From contig CAXUDB010000006.1 in NCBI GenBank assembly GCA_964249755.1, positions 16,849-80,848 of the forward strand: a stretch of DNA of 64,000 nt, in the 5' to 3' direction. Under the pieces are notes generated by a model that made no database searches, was not told the origin of the DNA, and was given only the letters and a program-made list of their open reading frames with translations. Positions within the stretch are counted from its first letter, which is position 1. Each line of letters starts with the position of its first letter. Made by a program: the position numbers and the translations under genes. Source of the DNA: Ilyomonas sp964249755 (GTDB lineage: Bacteria > Bacteroidota > Bacteroidia > Chitinophagales > Chitinophagaceae). Shown in pieces: positions 19,447-29,185 of this stretch.

Positions 19447-21729
19447 TTATTTTTCGTTCGACAACGAATATGGAAAGTTAGGTGGCTCTGTACCACGCTG
19501 TTGATTCGGCTGTGCCGCCATATCAAAATTGATAACTGCACCCTGCAGCAAAGCATCGTGAGACAGCCAGTTCTTATTATATATTTTTCCATTGTAGCTC
19601 ATGTTGTTGATGTATCTGTTAATCTCGCTGTTGTTGGGTGCGTTCAACATTATTTTCTTCCCGTTTTCTAAGTTGATGGTCATGTTTTTAAACAACGGCG
19701 TACCCAGCGCGTATTGCCCGCAAGTGGGGCATACGGAATAAAATCCCATTGCCGAAAACACATACCAGGCAGAGGTTTGACCGTTATCTTCATCGCCGCA
19801 ATAACCATCGGGCGTGGGCTTGTATAATTTGTTCATCACTTCGCGCACATGAAATTGTGTCTTCCACGGCTCGCCGGCATAATCATATAAGTAAGTCATA
19901 TGCTGTATGGGCTGGTTGCCATGCGCATACTGACCCATATTCATCACCTGCATTTCGCGCATTTCGTGTATCACGCCGCCGTTGTATTCTTTATCGCCAA
20001 ATATAGGCGGCGCGGTAAAAACAGAATCCAATTTGGCAACAAATTGTTTATTGCTGCCCATTAAATTTATCAAGCCTTGTATATCATGAAACACCGACCA
20101 GGTGTACTGCCAGCTATTGCCTTCGATGAATGAACCGCCCCATTTGTACGGACTAAAAGGTGTTTCAAAACTCTTATCCTGATTTCTTCCGCGCATAAAA
20201 CCGGTTGATGAGTCGAATACATTTTTATAATTCAGGCTGCGCTTTTTATAGACATTAATTTCCGCAGCCGGCTTGTGTAAAGCCTTTCCCAACTGATAAA
20301 TGGAAAAATCGTCATAAGCATATTCCAACGTGCGCGCTACGCCTTCACCTATTTTCGCATCGTGAGGCACATAGCCGATGCTGTTGTAATAGTCAACGCC
20401 TCGACGACCGGTAGCATTGGGACCTTCGTTATTAGCGCCATGCAGCAAGGCGGCGTACAACGTATCAATACCATAACCGCGGATTCCTTTTAGATAAGCA
20501 TCGGCTACCACGGAGGCGGAGTTGTTGCCAAGCATAATATCTGCATAGCCAGGACTGCTCCATTCGGGCAGCCAGCCGCCTTCTTTATAATCATTCACCA
20601 GGCCTTCCTGCATCTCTTTATCTATGGACGGATACACCAGGTTTAAAAAAGGATATAACGCGCGAAACGTATCCCAGAAACCGGTACCGGCAAACAGGTA
20701 GCCCGGCTCTGTTTTACCCGTGTACGGACTCCAGTGTACCATCTTTCCCTGCGCATTTGTTTCATATAATTTGTTTGGGAAAAACAGCATCCTGTACAGG
20801 CAGGAATAAAAAGTGCGTGTCTGGTCAACCGTGCCGCCCGAAACGGTGATATGGTTTAAAGTTTTGTTCCAGACATCTTTGGCTTTTTGCTCGGTAACAG
20901 CAAAGCTGTCATTGCCTTGCTCGCTTTGTAAATTCAGTTCAGCCTGCTCAAAACTGATAAAAGAAGAAGCAACGCGAAGGTGAACTTTCTCTTTGTCTGT
21001 GGTTGTAAAGCCAATCACCGCAAGTGCATGTTCAGCGTGCAGTTCAAGCGAATCGGTTCCCAGTGTATCGCGATAAGTTTGCGTTACGGCAAACGGCTTA
21101 TCTACATAAATAACAAAATAGTTTTTGAAGTTAGGTAATGGACCGCGCGCATACCTGGTTGAGTAGCCGATTATCTTTTTCTGGTCGGGAAGAATCTTTA
21201 TATAAGAGCCTTTGTCCAACGCATCAATCACGATAAAAGAACTGTCGCTTTCCGGGAACGTAAAGCGAAACTGCGCAGAGCGTTCCGTTGGTGTAATCTC
21301 AGTCGTTACATTATAATCGGCTAAATAAACGCTGTAATAATAAGGCTTGGCTACCTCGGCTTTGTGAGAAAACCAGCTTGCTCTGCCATCTTCCGTGTTC
21401 TTAAAATGTTTAGTCAGCGGCATGATAGAAAACTGACCGTAGTCATTCATCCACGGCGATGGCTGATGGGTTTGCCTGAAGCCACGAATCTTATCTGCGG
21501 CATACGTGTAAATCCAGCCATCGCCCATCTTGCCTGTTTGCGCAACCCAGGTATTCATTCCCCAAGGCAAAGCGATGGCAGGATAAGTATTGCCGTTAGA
21601 TAGACTGAACTTAGAGTCGGTGCCCATTAGAGGATTTATCCATTCCACCGGGTCGGTTATGTTATCTACCTGCTGCGCAAATGAGTGAGCGCCGGTGAAC
21701 AGCAAAGCGAAAAGAATTAGTTTCTTCAT
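19447..21729 (-). CDS. GH92 family glycosidase (alpha-mannosidase type), copy B
   Basis: 760 residues, signal peptide ending HSFAQ. N-terminal domain VEWINPLMGTDSKFSLSNGN; barrel landmarks GTGFWDTFRALYPFLNLVYP, EYAYDDFSIYQLGKAL, GNQPIQHMTYLYDYAGEPWK (from residue 604) and DEDNGQTSAWYVFSAMGFY. This belongs to a different GH92 branch from copy A, whose corresponding motifs are GNQPDHE and DDAGEMSAWY. Copy B carries Gln in GNQP where many alpha-mannosidases have Glu. The C-terminal tail NQQRGTEPPNFPYSL is an extension after the fold. Upstream gene is GH2 with a 45-base gap. Confidence 0.93.
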   Translation of the reverse strand: MKKLILFALLFTGAHSFAQQVDNITDPVEWINPLMGTDSKFSLSNGNTYPAIALPWGMNTWVAQTGKMGDGWIYTYAADKIRGFRQTHQPSPWMNDYGQFSIMPLTKHFKNTEDGRASWFSHKAEVAKPYYYSVYLADYNVTTEITPTERSAQFRFTFPESDSSFIVIDALDKGSYIKILPDQKKIIGYSTRYARGPLPNFKNYFVIYVDKPFAVTQTYRDTLGTDSLELHAEHALAVIGFTTTDKEKVHLRVASSFISFEQAELNLQSEQGNDSFAVTEQKAKDVWNKTLNHITVSGGTVDQTRTFYSCLYRMLFFPNKLYETNAQGKMVHWSPYTGKTEPGYLFAGTGFWDTFRALYPFLNLVYPSIDKEMQEGLVNDYKEGGWLPEWSSPGYADIMLGNNSASVVADAYLKGIRGYGIDTLYAALLHGANNEGPNATGRRGVDYYNSIGYVPHDAKIGEGVARTLEYAYDDFSIYQLGKALHKPAAEINVYKKRSLNYKNVFDSSTGFMRGRNQDKSFETPFSPYKWGGSFIEGNSWQYTWSVFHDIQGLINLMGSNKQFVAKLDSVFTAPPIFGDKEYNGGVIHEMREMQVMNMGQYAHGNQPIQHMTYLYDYAGEPWKTQFHVREVMNKLYKPTPDGYCGDEDNGQTSAWYVFSAMGFYSVCPTCGQYALGTPLFKNMTINLENGKKIMLNAPNNSEINRYINNMSYNGKIYNKNWLSHDALLQGAVINFDMAAQPNQQRGTEPPNFPYSLSNEK

Positions 21730-21773
21730 AAGTTAAACGAGCAGATGTCAGACAGATATGGTAATGCAATAAT

Positions 21774-24700
21774 CTACTTACGCGCCGTTTTGTTGATTGT
21801 ATTATTGTCTTTATTCAACAATTGTATCTGGTAGCTGAATGTTGATGGCTTTGTATAGATGCGGCAGTTTTCCAACGGTCTGGGTCCGCAGCCATTGGAA
21901 CCAACGCCCAATGTTTTATGACTGATGCACAAAACGGTGCCTTTGCTTTTCGGTAAATCTATTTTGTATTCCACAGGCTGCATCTCTTCATCGCTGTAGG
22001 GAAGTGCCGAAACCTGTAATAAGGAATCATCCTGCTTAATGGCTACACCCAGCCCGTTATTAGAGCTTACGTTTGCCCAGCGAACGTCTTCGTGATTACC
22101 GCATTCCATGGGCTTTTCATATGGCGTCAGTTGCTGGTTTATGCTGCTGGTATAATGCCCGACATCCGAACCTTGTTTCCGGTCAGCATAATTTTCCATA
22201 GGACCGCGACCTAAGTAATCAAACTGGTTAAGGTCTTTATCTAAAAAAAGGCGGACGCCCAACCTCGCCAGCACAACATTCGGCTCGCTAAACGATACAG
22301 TATTATCAACCTTGATAATACCTTTTCCATAAACAGTATAAACAACCTGGTGATGAACGCTAAAGTTTTGTTTGCCTTTGCCGGTTAAACTTGCCCTGAT
22401 TTCAACCGCACCGGAAGGAAGCTGTTTGCTATTCACATCATCCGTTGTCCAGGTAAGTTTTGTCAAGCCTTTGCTGTCCCAAGTTTCATAAGCCCACATA
22501 TCATCTTTCTGGTGTGGCGCGCGCCACAGGTGCAGCATAGGACCGCCGCCGGGTTGCAGAATGTTTTTATCGCCTTCTTCCATCTGAGAAAAAGTACCTT
22601 TTGTTTTATCAAACTGCAAACTGAAATCAGCGCCTTTGATTGTAATAAAATGGGTTGAATCGCGCAAGGTCAGATTGTCACTTTGCAGGTTCTCTTTAAT
22701 CGCAGGAATTGATATTGGCAATTCTATCTGCTGCTCCGTTACTTCAAAACCTTTGGGCGCCCATAACTGGTCAGTTGCTAAATCAAATGAAACGCGAAGG
22801 AAGTATTCGGCTCCCGGTTTTGGCTTTACGGCGAAAGGTATTCTTATATCCTTTTCCTCACCGGGATTGATTAACCCAACCGCTAAGTTACCGGACGACA
22901 GGCTGTCGCCGTCTTCACTCAACTGCCATTTGGCTTTAAAGCCGTTCAGGGTAATGAACTGGTAATGGTTTTTAATGGTAAAGGTTTTCGTGTTGATGTC
23001 TTTCAACCTGACACCAATCCATTGGTAAGCATGTTTCAGTTCAGGATAATGGGGCTTTTCGGTTCTGTCGGAAAACACAACGCCCTTATGAATAAAATAC
23101 TGGTCGTTGGGATACTCGCCAAAGCCGCCGCCATAAGCGATGAGGTGATGGTTCGGATCGCGGTCATTGTAAATGCCCTGATCCTGCCATTCCCAGATGG
23201 CACCACCTAAGAGCTGCGGATACTTGTCAAACAGCTCATTGTAAACATCTACCGAACCCATCGAGTTGAACATGGCGTGTGCATATTCGCATAAGTAAAA
23301 TGGCTTGGTCAGCGTTTTGTCGTTCGCTTTCTTTTCGAGATTATCTACATCGGTATACATTTCGCTGTCCATATCCGCAGGATTGTCACTGCCAATACCG
23401 AAGCCCTGGTAATGCGTCGGACGGGTTGAATCAATGCCTTTAATCACCTTTACAATAGTTCTAAAATTAGAGCCACCGCTGCCGCATTCATTTCCCAACG
23501 ACCAGATGATTACTGAAGGATGGTTTTTAAAATTCTCTACATTAGCTACATTCCTTTCTATCAGTGCTGCTTTAATACGTGGTTCTTCATTAAATTCATC
23601 CCATGAACCATGACTTTCCAGATTGGCTTCAGCAACAAGATAAATTCCGTAATCATCGCATAGCTCATACCATCTCGGGTCATCGGAATAATGGCAGGTG
23701 CGTACATGGTTGCAATTGGCTTGCTTGATTAAGACAATGTCCTTAATCATCTGTTCTTCTGTAATGGCATGGCCATCATCCGGCCAGTTTTCATGGCGGT
23801 TGACACCTTTTAATTTGATGGGAACACCATTCACCAAAAACAAGCGATCCTTGATTTCTATCTGACGAAAACCAGTGCGCGAAGACAACGTTTCCACTTT
23901 GTTTTTTCCATCATTTAGTGTGAGTATTGTTGTATAAAGATTAGGTGTTTCTGCTGTCCATTTTTTAGGATTGGTTACCCTAACATTTAAAGTGACGGTT
24001 GTCTCTTCGCCCGGCTTCAGCGATGGAATTTCTGCTCTGCCGGTAGCGCCTTGCAATACCTGAGTGCCGTCGTATAAATCCATCTGCAAGGTTCGGGCTC
24101 CGGTTTCTTTCGTGCTATAATTTTTTATTATGGCAGCAACCGATAATTCCGCGTTGCGGAATTGTTGATCAAATGTTGTTTTAATAAAATAATCCCTGAT
24201 GTGTTCCTGTGCCGAACTCCAAAGCGTAACGTTTCTGAAAATGCCGCTCAGTCGCCACATATCCTGATCTTCTAAATAACTGCCAGTCGTAAAGCGATAT
24301 ACTTCCGCTGCAATCATATTGATACCTGGCTTCACATAATCGGTAATATCAAATTCGGCAGCATTGCGACTATTCACGCTGTAGCCCACTTTTTTGCCAT
24401 TTATCCAAAGAAAAAAACCGGCATCCACGCCATCAAATGTTATAAAAATGCGGCGACCATTCCAGTCTGAAGGCACTTCGAAATTCCTGCGGTAGCTACC
24501 TACGGGGTTTCGTTCCTGATAAGCTGTGTACCTAACAGGCGGCGTGCTCATCACCCGGGGGAAATCCTTTTGAAAAATGTAAGTAAAATTGCTGTAGTAA
24601 GGCGTACCATATCCTTCTACCTGCCAGTTAGAAGGCACCTTAATTTCTTTCCAATTGGAAACATCATAGTCAATCTTATAAAAATCAGCCGGGCGCTTTT

Positions 24701-25013
24701 GCGGCCAGTCAACATAATTGAACTTCCAGGAGCCGTTTAAACTTCTGTAGAAGGTGGAAGCCTGACGATTAGAAATTAAGGCTTCCTGCAAGGAACCATA
24801 AGGCATCAACGTAGCATGATTGAGCTCTTTATTAATGCCAATACATTCTGGATCTTCAATTTCTTTAGGAACTGAAACGGTATCTGATTTTGAAAATAAG
24901 GAGTTAACTGATTGCTGCTGTCCCCGGCAGGCGGTATAAATAAGAACACAAGTGAAAACTAAAAACACGTTGGACACTTTTCTTTTAAACCTGATTCTGC
25001 TAATACTGATCAT
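21774..25013 (-). CDS. GH2 beta-galactosidase-type glycoside hydrolase (LacZ-like), lipoprotein
   Basis: Five-domain LacZ-type GH2 enzyme. Jelly-roll N-domain with KIDYDVSNWKEIKVPSNWQV and GVDAGFFLWINGKKVGYS; TIM barrel with acid/base Glu in SLGNECGSGG (about residue 507) and nucleophile Glu in YLCEYAHAMFNSMGS (about residue 575); C-terminal small-chain domain with FDKTKGTFSQM and PMLHLWRAPHQKDD. The hydrophobic start VFTCVLIYTAC gives a lipobox. The frame can be extended to ATG 25073, but ATG 25013 starts just before the basic n-region ISRIRFKRK and the signal. First gene of the reverse block, so its promoter should be just upstream. Substrate may be beta-galactoside or beta-mannoside. Confidence 0.92.
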   Translation of the reverse strand: MISISRIRFKRKVSNVFLVFTCVLIYTACRGQQQSVNSLFSKSDTVSVPKEIEDPECIGINKELNHATLMPYGSLQEALISNRQASTFYRSLNGSWKFNYVDWPQKRPADFYKIDYDVSNWKEIKVPSNWQVEGYGTPYYSNFTYIFQKDFPRVMSTPPVRYTAYQERNPVGSYRRNFEVPSDWNGRRIFITFDGVDAGFFLWINGKKVGYSVNSRNAAEFDITDYVKPGINMIAAEVYRFTTGSYLEDQDMWRLSGIFRNVTLWSSAQEHIRDYFIKTTFDQQFRNAELSVAAIIKNYSTKETGARTLQMDLYDGTQVLQGATGRAEIPSLKPGEETTVTLNVRVTNPKKWTAETPNLYTTILTLNDGKNKVETLSSRTGFRQIEIKDRLFLVNGVPIKLKGVNRHENWPDDGHAITEEQMIKDIVLIKQANCNHVRTCHYSDDPRWYELCDDYGIYLVAEANLESHGSWDEFNEEPRIKAALIERNVANVENFKNHPSVIIWSLGNECGSGGSNFRTIVKVIKGIDSTRPTHYQGFGIGSDNPADMDSEMYTDVDNLEKKANDKTLTKPFYLCEYAHAMFNSMGSVDVYNELFDKYPQLLGGAIWEWQDQGIYNDRDPNHHLIAYGGGFGEYPNDQYFIHKGVVFSDRTEKPHYPELKHAYQWIGVRLKDINTKTFTIKNHYQFITLNGFKAKWQLSEDGDSLSSGNLAVGLINPGEEKDIRIPFAVKPKPGAEYFLRVSFDLATDQLWAPKGFEVTEQQIELPISIPAIKENLQSDNLTLRDSTHFITIKGADFSLQFDKTKGTFSQMEEGDKNILQPGGGPMLHLWRAPHQKDDMWAYETWDSKGLTKLTWTTDDVNSKQLPSGAVEIRASLTGKGKQNFSVHHQVVYTVYGKGIIKVDNTVSFSEPNVVLARLGVRLFLDKDLNQFDYLGRGPMENYADRKQGSDVGHYTSSINQQLTPYEKPMECGNHEDVRWANVSSNNGLGVAIKQDDSLLQVSALPYSDEEMQPVEYKIDLPKSKGTVLCISHKTLGVGSNGCGPRPLENCRIYTKPSTFSYQIQLLNKDNNTINKTARK

Positions 25014-25792
25014 ATGAAATTGCGGTAATAGAAATGAACTCTTTATCTCGTTACAAAGAACTACAAAACTCATGTCTGCTCATTGGCACGGTGTACATAT
25101 TTGTTGTCGTAAAGTGCTATAAGTTGACCAATACAGTCTTTAATATACTTTTGTTTTGATTTTTCATGGGGAGGTTTGAATGTTGCTCACTCTTAAATTT
25201 AATATAACAAACTAAATTACTTAAGACGTCGCTATAATTTAAATATAACAGACAAGCTTGATAAGTAAAACATAAGATAACCAGTTGGCGGGGTTAATCA
25301 GCCAGTGTATGTTTGACTCTGTTTACAGGTTGATAATAAATAAGTTTGTTTAAGAGTGCAATACCTTAAACGCAGTGACTTCTGCTAATATACCGGACTT
25401 GAAGCCAGCAAAAGGTTCTGGCATAATTGCATTGTATCTTGAACCGGTCGCAGAATTAGTTTATATTCTCATTCTTATTTTCTTCAAAATTTACATTACC
25501 AGTTGGTATTCCTTCAGATTTGCTCTCAAAGGCACTTTTAAGCGGATCGCTACTGTTTTAAATAGCTTGATTTGCGGCTGTTCCCTGCTGATGTATTTTT
25601 GTCGCCTGTTATAGTGTAATGACTGAACAATTCTTTTAAATGTTTTAGTGATAATCATCATCTACACTTGCTTTATTCAAACGCAACGATTGGATGATGC
25701 ATGCCGCGGAATAAACGCTACACAATTTGTAGCTGTAAAAATTTTCTGTGAAGTGTAGTCCCTTTATCTGGACAATGAGGCTCCGATTATCT
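25014..25792. other. Intergenic region, no recognised gene
   Basis: About 780 bases. The first 150 should carry the promoter of the GH2-GH92 block (T-rich, reverse direction). The rest has only short frames on either strand with no recognisable protein pattern; the 79-residue frame at 25375-25614 looks random. Confidence 0.5.
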
Positions 25793-26281
25793 ATTCATTT
25801 TGTTTCTGCCCGCGCCATAGTGACAATTGGCTTTGTGGGGCTAAGCCAATTAAACAGGTTATTTCAAAATACTTTAAAGCCGAACAAATCATTTTTAGTG
25901 CACTTAGCTTTATGTTGTTGATTAGTACAGTCATGCTGTACGGTTTACACCAGGGGCTGGTTTGGAATTGTTGGAACAGCAGCGATGCTCTTTATTTTAC
26001 TCGGTTGTGTTGGTATTATTAATCCCAATGCCGCAGCGCTTTCTGTGGCGCCCTTTAATAAAAACGCCGGATCAGCCGCCTCGCTGTTTGGGTTGCTGCA
26101 GTGGAGCATTGCAGGGTTATCGTCTGGGGCAGTCAGTTTGTTTAAAAGCCGTACCACAATTCCGTTAGCGGGCATAATGGCTGCAACTGCTATTTTGTCG
26201 CTGCTCGTTTTATCTATTGGAAAGGGAACAACGAAACAACAGTCACTGTTGCCATTGAAAAAATTTCAAATGGTGCATTGA
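25793..26281 (+). pseudogene. Decayed C-terminal part of a Bcr/CflA-family MFS drug exporter
   Basis: Three successive frames read as one Bcr/CflA transporter: FVSARAIVTIGFVGLSQLNR, then after a shift ISKYFKAEQIIFSALSFMLL, then after a second shift IVGTAAMLFILLGCVGIINP followed by NAAALSVAPFNKNAGSAASL and FGLLQWSIAGLSSGAV. The last blocks are the conserved TM9-TM11 region of the family, with the NAAALSMAPF-like motif. The N-terminal two thirds are absent. At least two frameshifts make this non-functional. Confidence 0.78.
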
Positions 26282-26344
26282 TGTTTCAGTAAGATAAAAT
26301 TGTGCCTGTGGCGTTAGAATACAATAGCGTGCTAACAGTGCTGC

Positions 26345-26794
26345 TCATTTTTGCTCACTTTTAGCTTTCAAACTCACAATGATACTCAACGCAAATGCAG
26401 CCGAAGCAGCTGTAAACACCGAATAATCTAACGGTGCTTTTATGCTTTTAGAAAATGTCATGGAAAATGCAAATAACAAAAGTAAGGCGCAACTTGCCCT
26501 GGCTACCCAGTTGGTTTTGAAATTGGTAAGCAACAAAAACCCCGATACAACTTCTAAACCTGTTGCTGTATATGCAAAAAACGACGCTATACTATCGGTT
26601 GCAAAAGGCACTAAACTTTTTGTGTAATTTACAAAACTTTTCCAATTGCCCCACGCTGAAGATGCCTTAGGCCATAACCCAAAACGGTCTGCAATGGCGG
26701 ATAAAAAGCCGGCGCTTAACGAAACGCGTAAAAACCATTCAGCTATTTTTAATTCTGATGCTTTCAATTTTTTTGGGTTAAAATTATTCTTCAA
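26345..26794 (-). CDS. DoxX-like small membrane protein
   Basis: 149 residues, four predicted membrane segments (about 22-40, 68-86, 92-115, 122-143) and the family-like opening AEWFLRVSLSAGFLSAIADRFG, with a conserved Arg in the first helix. DoxX-type proteins are small integral membrane proteins linked to quinone or thiol redox functions in various bacteria; the substrate here is unknown. Its start lies 1 base after the stop of the NAD(P)-binding gene, so the two are translationally coupled. Confidence 0.75.
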   Translation of the reverse strand: MKNNFNPKKLKASELKIAEWFLRVSLSAGFLSAIADRFGLWPKASSAWGNWKSFVNYTKSLVPFATDSIASFFAYTATGLEVVSGFLLLTNFKTNWVARASCALLLLFAFSMTFSKSIKAPLDYSVFTAASAAFALSIIVSLKAKSEQK

Positions 26795-26795
26795 A

Positions 26796-27446
26796 TTAAT
26801 ATCCCACCGTAAAACGTTGTTTTATAAATTTGGCATTTTCAATTTCGTCAACAATCGCCATCGCCATATCTTCCACCGAAATAACGCTTCTTCCGTTTTC
26901 ATCAAATACCGGGTTTTCCAAACCCGTTCTGTAAGCGCCTTTGCGAATGCCGGAATTTTCTTCGTTCATTTCTATAGCAGGACTTAAAAACGTCCAATCC
27001 AAATCTTCTTCAGTTTTCAAAATGTTCAGATAATCTCTTACCGCCGAAGCTGCCGCAACTAAAAACGCAGGAAACTGTGGTGTATCTACCAATTGTACAC
27101 CTTCTGCATTGTACAAACTTCCTCCTCCCCCTACTACAAACAAACGTTTTACACTGCTTTGTTTTACGCCTTCCTGAATGGCTTTTGCAGCTGCCAAAAA
27201 ATCAGCCGCATAATTAGGATTTTCCCAACCGGCATTGTATGCACTTATTACAGCATCGGTTCCTTTTACCACTTCGGCTACTTCTGCTGCGTTGTAGACA
27301 TCCACTTTTTTCGCGGTTACATTTCCTGAAATGTTTATTTTGTCGGGATTTCTGCCTAATGCAACTACTGCATGTTTTCTTGATAAAAGTTCGTTCAAAA
27401 CTGCTTTTCCTACGAACCCGGTTGCGCCAATCAATGCTATTTTCAT
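26796..27446 (-). CDS. NAD(P)-binding SDR-like reductase (NmrA/BVR-B type)
   Basis: 216 residues starting directly with the Rossmann fingerprint MKIALIGATGFVGKAVLNEL (GxxGxxG). Further: VALGRNPDKI (NADPH-phosphate-binding Arg), VDVYNAAEVAEVVKGTDAVI, RLFVVGGGGSLYN and DWTFLSPAIEM, all typical of the atypical SDR/YwnB-like group acting as flavin or quinone reductases. Cytoplasmic. First gene of a two-gene operon with the DoxX-like protein. Confidence 0.88.
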   Translation of the reverse strand: MKIALIGATGFVGKAVLNELLSRKHAVVALGRNPDKINISGNVTAKKVDVYNAAEVAEVVKGTDAVISAYNAGWENPNYAADFLAAAKAIQEGVKQSSVKRLFVVGGGGSLYNAEGVQLVDTPQFPAFLVAAASAVRDYLNILKTEEDLDWTFLSPAIEMNEENSGIRKGAYRTGLENPVFDENGRSVISVEDMAMAIVDEIENAKFIKQRFTVGY

Positions 27447-27746
27447 ATTTTTTAATTTGATAGTGTTTTTTACGTTAAAGTTGCTTCTAACAAAGAGTCA
27501 TTGCTTGTAGCGGTAGAGTTAAAACACTTCTGCGTGGCTTCGCTGCAGTAGATATGATTTAACTCAAAGGTTCAAAATTTATTACTATGTTTAAAAGAAA
27601 TCATTCGCACTAACCAAGGCGGAATAGAGATATGCTGCGCATTTCTCCACCGTTCCGTGCCCTGTTGCCAATACTGCTGTTGGTGGTATGTGCGTTTGTG
27701 TCAACGTGTTTGTAAATTAGATTGTACTAAAACTAACCGTATCGGG
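27447..27746. other. Intergenic region with an inverted repeat
   Basis: No gene seen. Perfect 8-bp arms GAGTTAAA (27516-27523) and TTTAACTC (27558-27565) flank a 34-base spacer. The position between two reverse genes suits a terminator or a regulatory dyad; no poly-T run supports the former. Confidence 0.4.
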
Positions 27747-28070
27747 TCAACAAGAGTGTGTCCATACTTCATTGTAAGTTACAGGTACAAATTTTATGGC
27801 TATGGAAGCCGCTTTCTTCATGTGCACTTGTGCTTCTTCATTTTTTTGCATGTTCTCAAAGTCAGCTAAAGATGCCCATTGTGCATAATTAGTAATTGTT
27901 TTTTTGTCGTCGCTAATGTGAAGGTTGGCGGAAATATACCCGGGAAACTTACTTATAACGTTTTCAGTTGCTTCTTTTAAGTCCTTTAATAATTCTACAT
28001 GTTTTTCAGGGTCAACTGTAAAAACATTAATGAGCGTGCAAATTTTTTTGTTACTGTCAATGGTTGTCAT
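27747..28070 (-). CDS. Antibiotic-biosynthesis-monooxygenase (ABM) domain protein
   Basis: 107 residues forming one ferredoxin-like ABM domain: CTLINVFTVDPEKHVELLKD, KFPGYISANLHISDDKKTIT, NYAQWASLADFENMQKNEEA. The NYAQWAS motif and the preceding sequence are diagnostic of small heme- or quinone-related monooxygenases. Cytoplasmic, probably a dimer. Monocistronic as far as the sequence shows; a 7-bp hairpin at 28119-28138 separates it from the MarR operon upstream. Confidence 0.85.
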   Translation of the reverse strand: MTTIDSNKKICTLINVFTVDPEKHVELLKDLKEATENVISKFPGYISANLHISDDKKTITNYAQWASLADFENMQKNEEAQVHMKKAASIAIKFVPVTYNEVWTHSC

Positions 28071-28118
28071 ATAATTTATTTTAATTTTTAAAATATCGCT
28101 TATTGCTTATCAGGTGCA

Positions 28119-28138
28119 TCCCAAATAGTTTTTTGGGA
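28119..28138. terminator. Short hairpin, possible terminator
   Basis: Arms TCCCAAA and TTTGGGA with a TAGTTT loop, located between the stop of the marR gene (28283, reverse) and the start of the ABM gene. The stem is short, so strength is uncertain. Confidence 0.4.
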
Positions 28139-28282
28139 CGGGCATTTGTACTTTTATCGGGCTACGGTTGTGTCACGCACTTGTACGGTATCTTTTCATG
28201 TCGGCTTTTCTCGCGCACTTTTATCCATCAACCATCCCCAACAGTACGATACGATAATGTGTGATACACTCTTGCTTTTCTG

Positions 28283-28741
28283 TTAATTTTTATTTTCTTC
28301 AATAAGCTTTACCATGTTGGAGTTGAACGATGGAAGTGTTGTTTCTAAACCAGAGAAAAAATCAAGGTCTGCATTTTCTACATTTTTAATAGCTTTTTGC
28401 AAAACTGCTACGCCATCTGCCGTCAGTCTAATGGTTTTTGCTCTTGTATCAGTTTCGTGTTCCTGCCGTGTTATAAACCCTTTTTCTTCTAACGTTCGCA
28501 ATACTTTCGATACCATCATCCTGTCGGCATTGCTTTGGTTGGCAATGTCAACTTGTGTAACAGCTTTATTTTTTTTTGAAAGCCAGCCTGAAGCTGCCAA
28601 CAATACAAATTGTGTGTGTGTCAAATCTAATGGGTCTAAAACCTTTTTTAGCTTACGTTGCCATAACATTGTTAATTGTCCAAGCAGATACCCTGGGCTG
28701 TCATTAGGGCTTTTAAACTGAAATTCAATTTCTTCAGGCAT
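28283..28741 (-). CDS. MarR-family transcriptional regulator
   Basis: 152 residues with a winged helix: GYLLGQLTMLWQRKLKKVLD (dimerisation helix), LTHTQFVLLAASGWL, VTQVDIANQSNADRMMVSKV (recognition helix), LEEKGFITRQEHETDTRAKT (wing with the typical D-R), IRLTADGVAVLQKA. Its start overlaps the stop of the EVE-domain gene by 8 bases, so the VOC-EVE-MarR genes form one operon. A dyad at 29561-29597 upstream of the operon is a candidate operator for it. Confidence 0.92.
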   Translation of the reverse strand: MPEEIEFQFKSPNDSPGYLLGQLTMLWQRKLKKVLDPLDLTHTQFVLLAASGWLSKKNKAVTQVDIANQSNADRMMVSKVLRTLEEKGFITRQEHETDTRAKTIRLTADGVAVLQKAIKNVENADLDFFSGLETTLPSFNSNMVKLIEENKN

Positions 28742-29174
28742 AATTATATTGAAGCATTTGTGAGGAAATTAGATCAAAATCGTGCTGGTCAATTTCAAAA
28801 AAGCCAAAACGAAATGGATAACCCCAGCTTTTTTTGTTTTGAATGAAGTTTAAATCGTTTATTAAAGGAAGAATCGAGGTGTCTTCACTTTTCAAAAATT
28901 CAACGTTGCGCCTAAAAGGGCAAAAGCCTTTCGACACCTGAAACTGGTATATCTCATCATCGCTTACCTTTCCTAATGCCGTAAACTCCTGGCATTTGTC
29001 AGGTTTGCCCAGCGTTTGCTTTCCAGAATAATAAATAACAAAATCGCCTTTTTGCATTCTTTTTAATGGCGTGGCTTTTCCATGGCTTGCTTGAGCAATT
29101 CCGTGTGCAACTCCTGTCTTTACGTGGTCTTTAGATGCCACGATTATCCAGTATTTTGTATCTCTTTTAATCAT
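28734..29174 (-). CDS. EVE-domain protein (UPF0310 type)
   Basis: 146 residues forming one EVE domain: KYWIIVASKDHVKTGVAHGI, QKGDFVIYYSGKQTLG, CQEFTALGKVSDDEIYQFQV, FCPFRRNVEFLKSEDTSILP, WGYPFRFGFFEIDQHDFDLI. EVE (PUA-like) domains bind modified bases in nucleic acids; some are parts of modified-DNA restriction systems, but single-domain copies like this one usually occur alone. Located between VOC (11-base gap) and MarR (overlap) genes. Confidence 0.88.
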   Translation of the reverse strand: MIKRDTKYWIIVASKDHVKTGVAHGIAQASHGKATPLKRMQKGDFVIYYSGKQTLGKPDKCQEFTALGKVSDDEIYQFQVSKGFCPFRRNVEFLKSEDTSILPLINDLNFIQNKKSWGYPFRFGFFEIDQHDFDLISSQMLQYNYA

Positions 29175-29185
29175 TGTTAATCATT

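Noticed and set aside
25375..25614. 79-residue forward frame with a hydrophobic middle
   Set aside because: No start context, no family pattern, surrounded by non-coding sequence.
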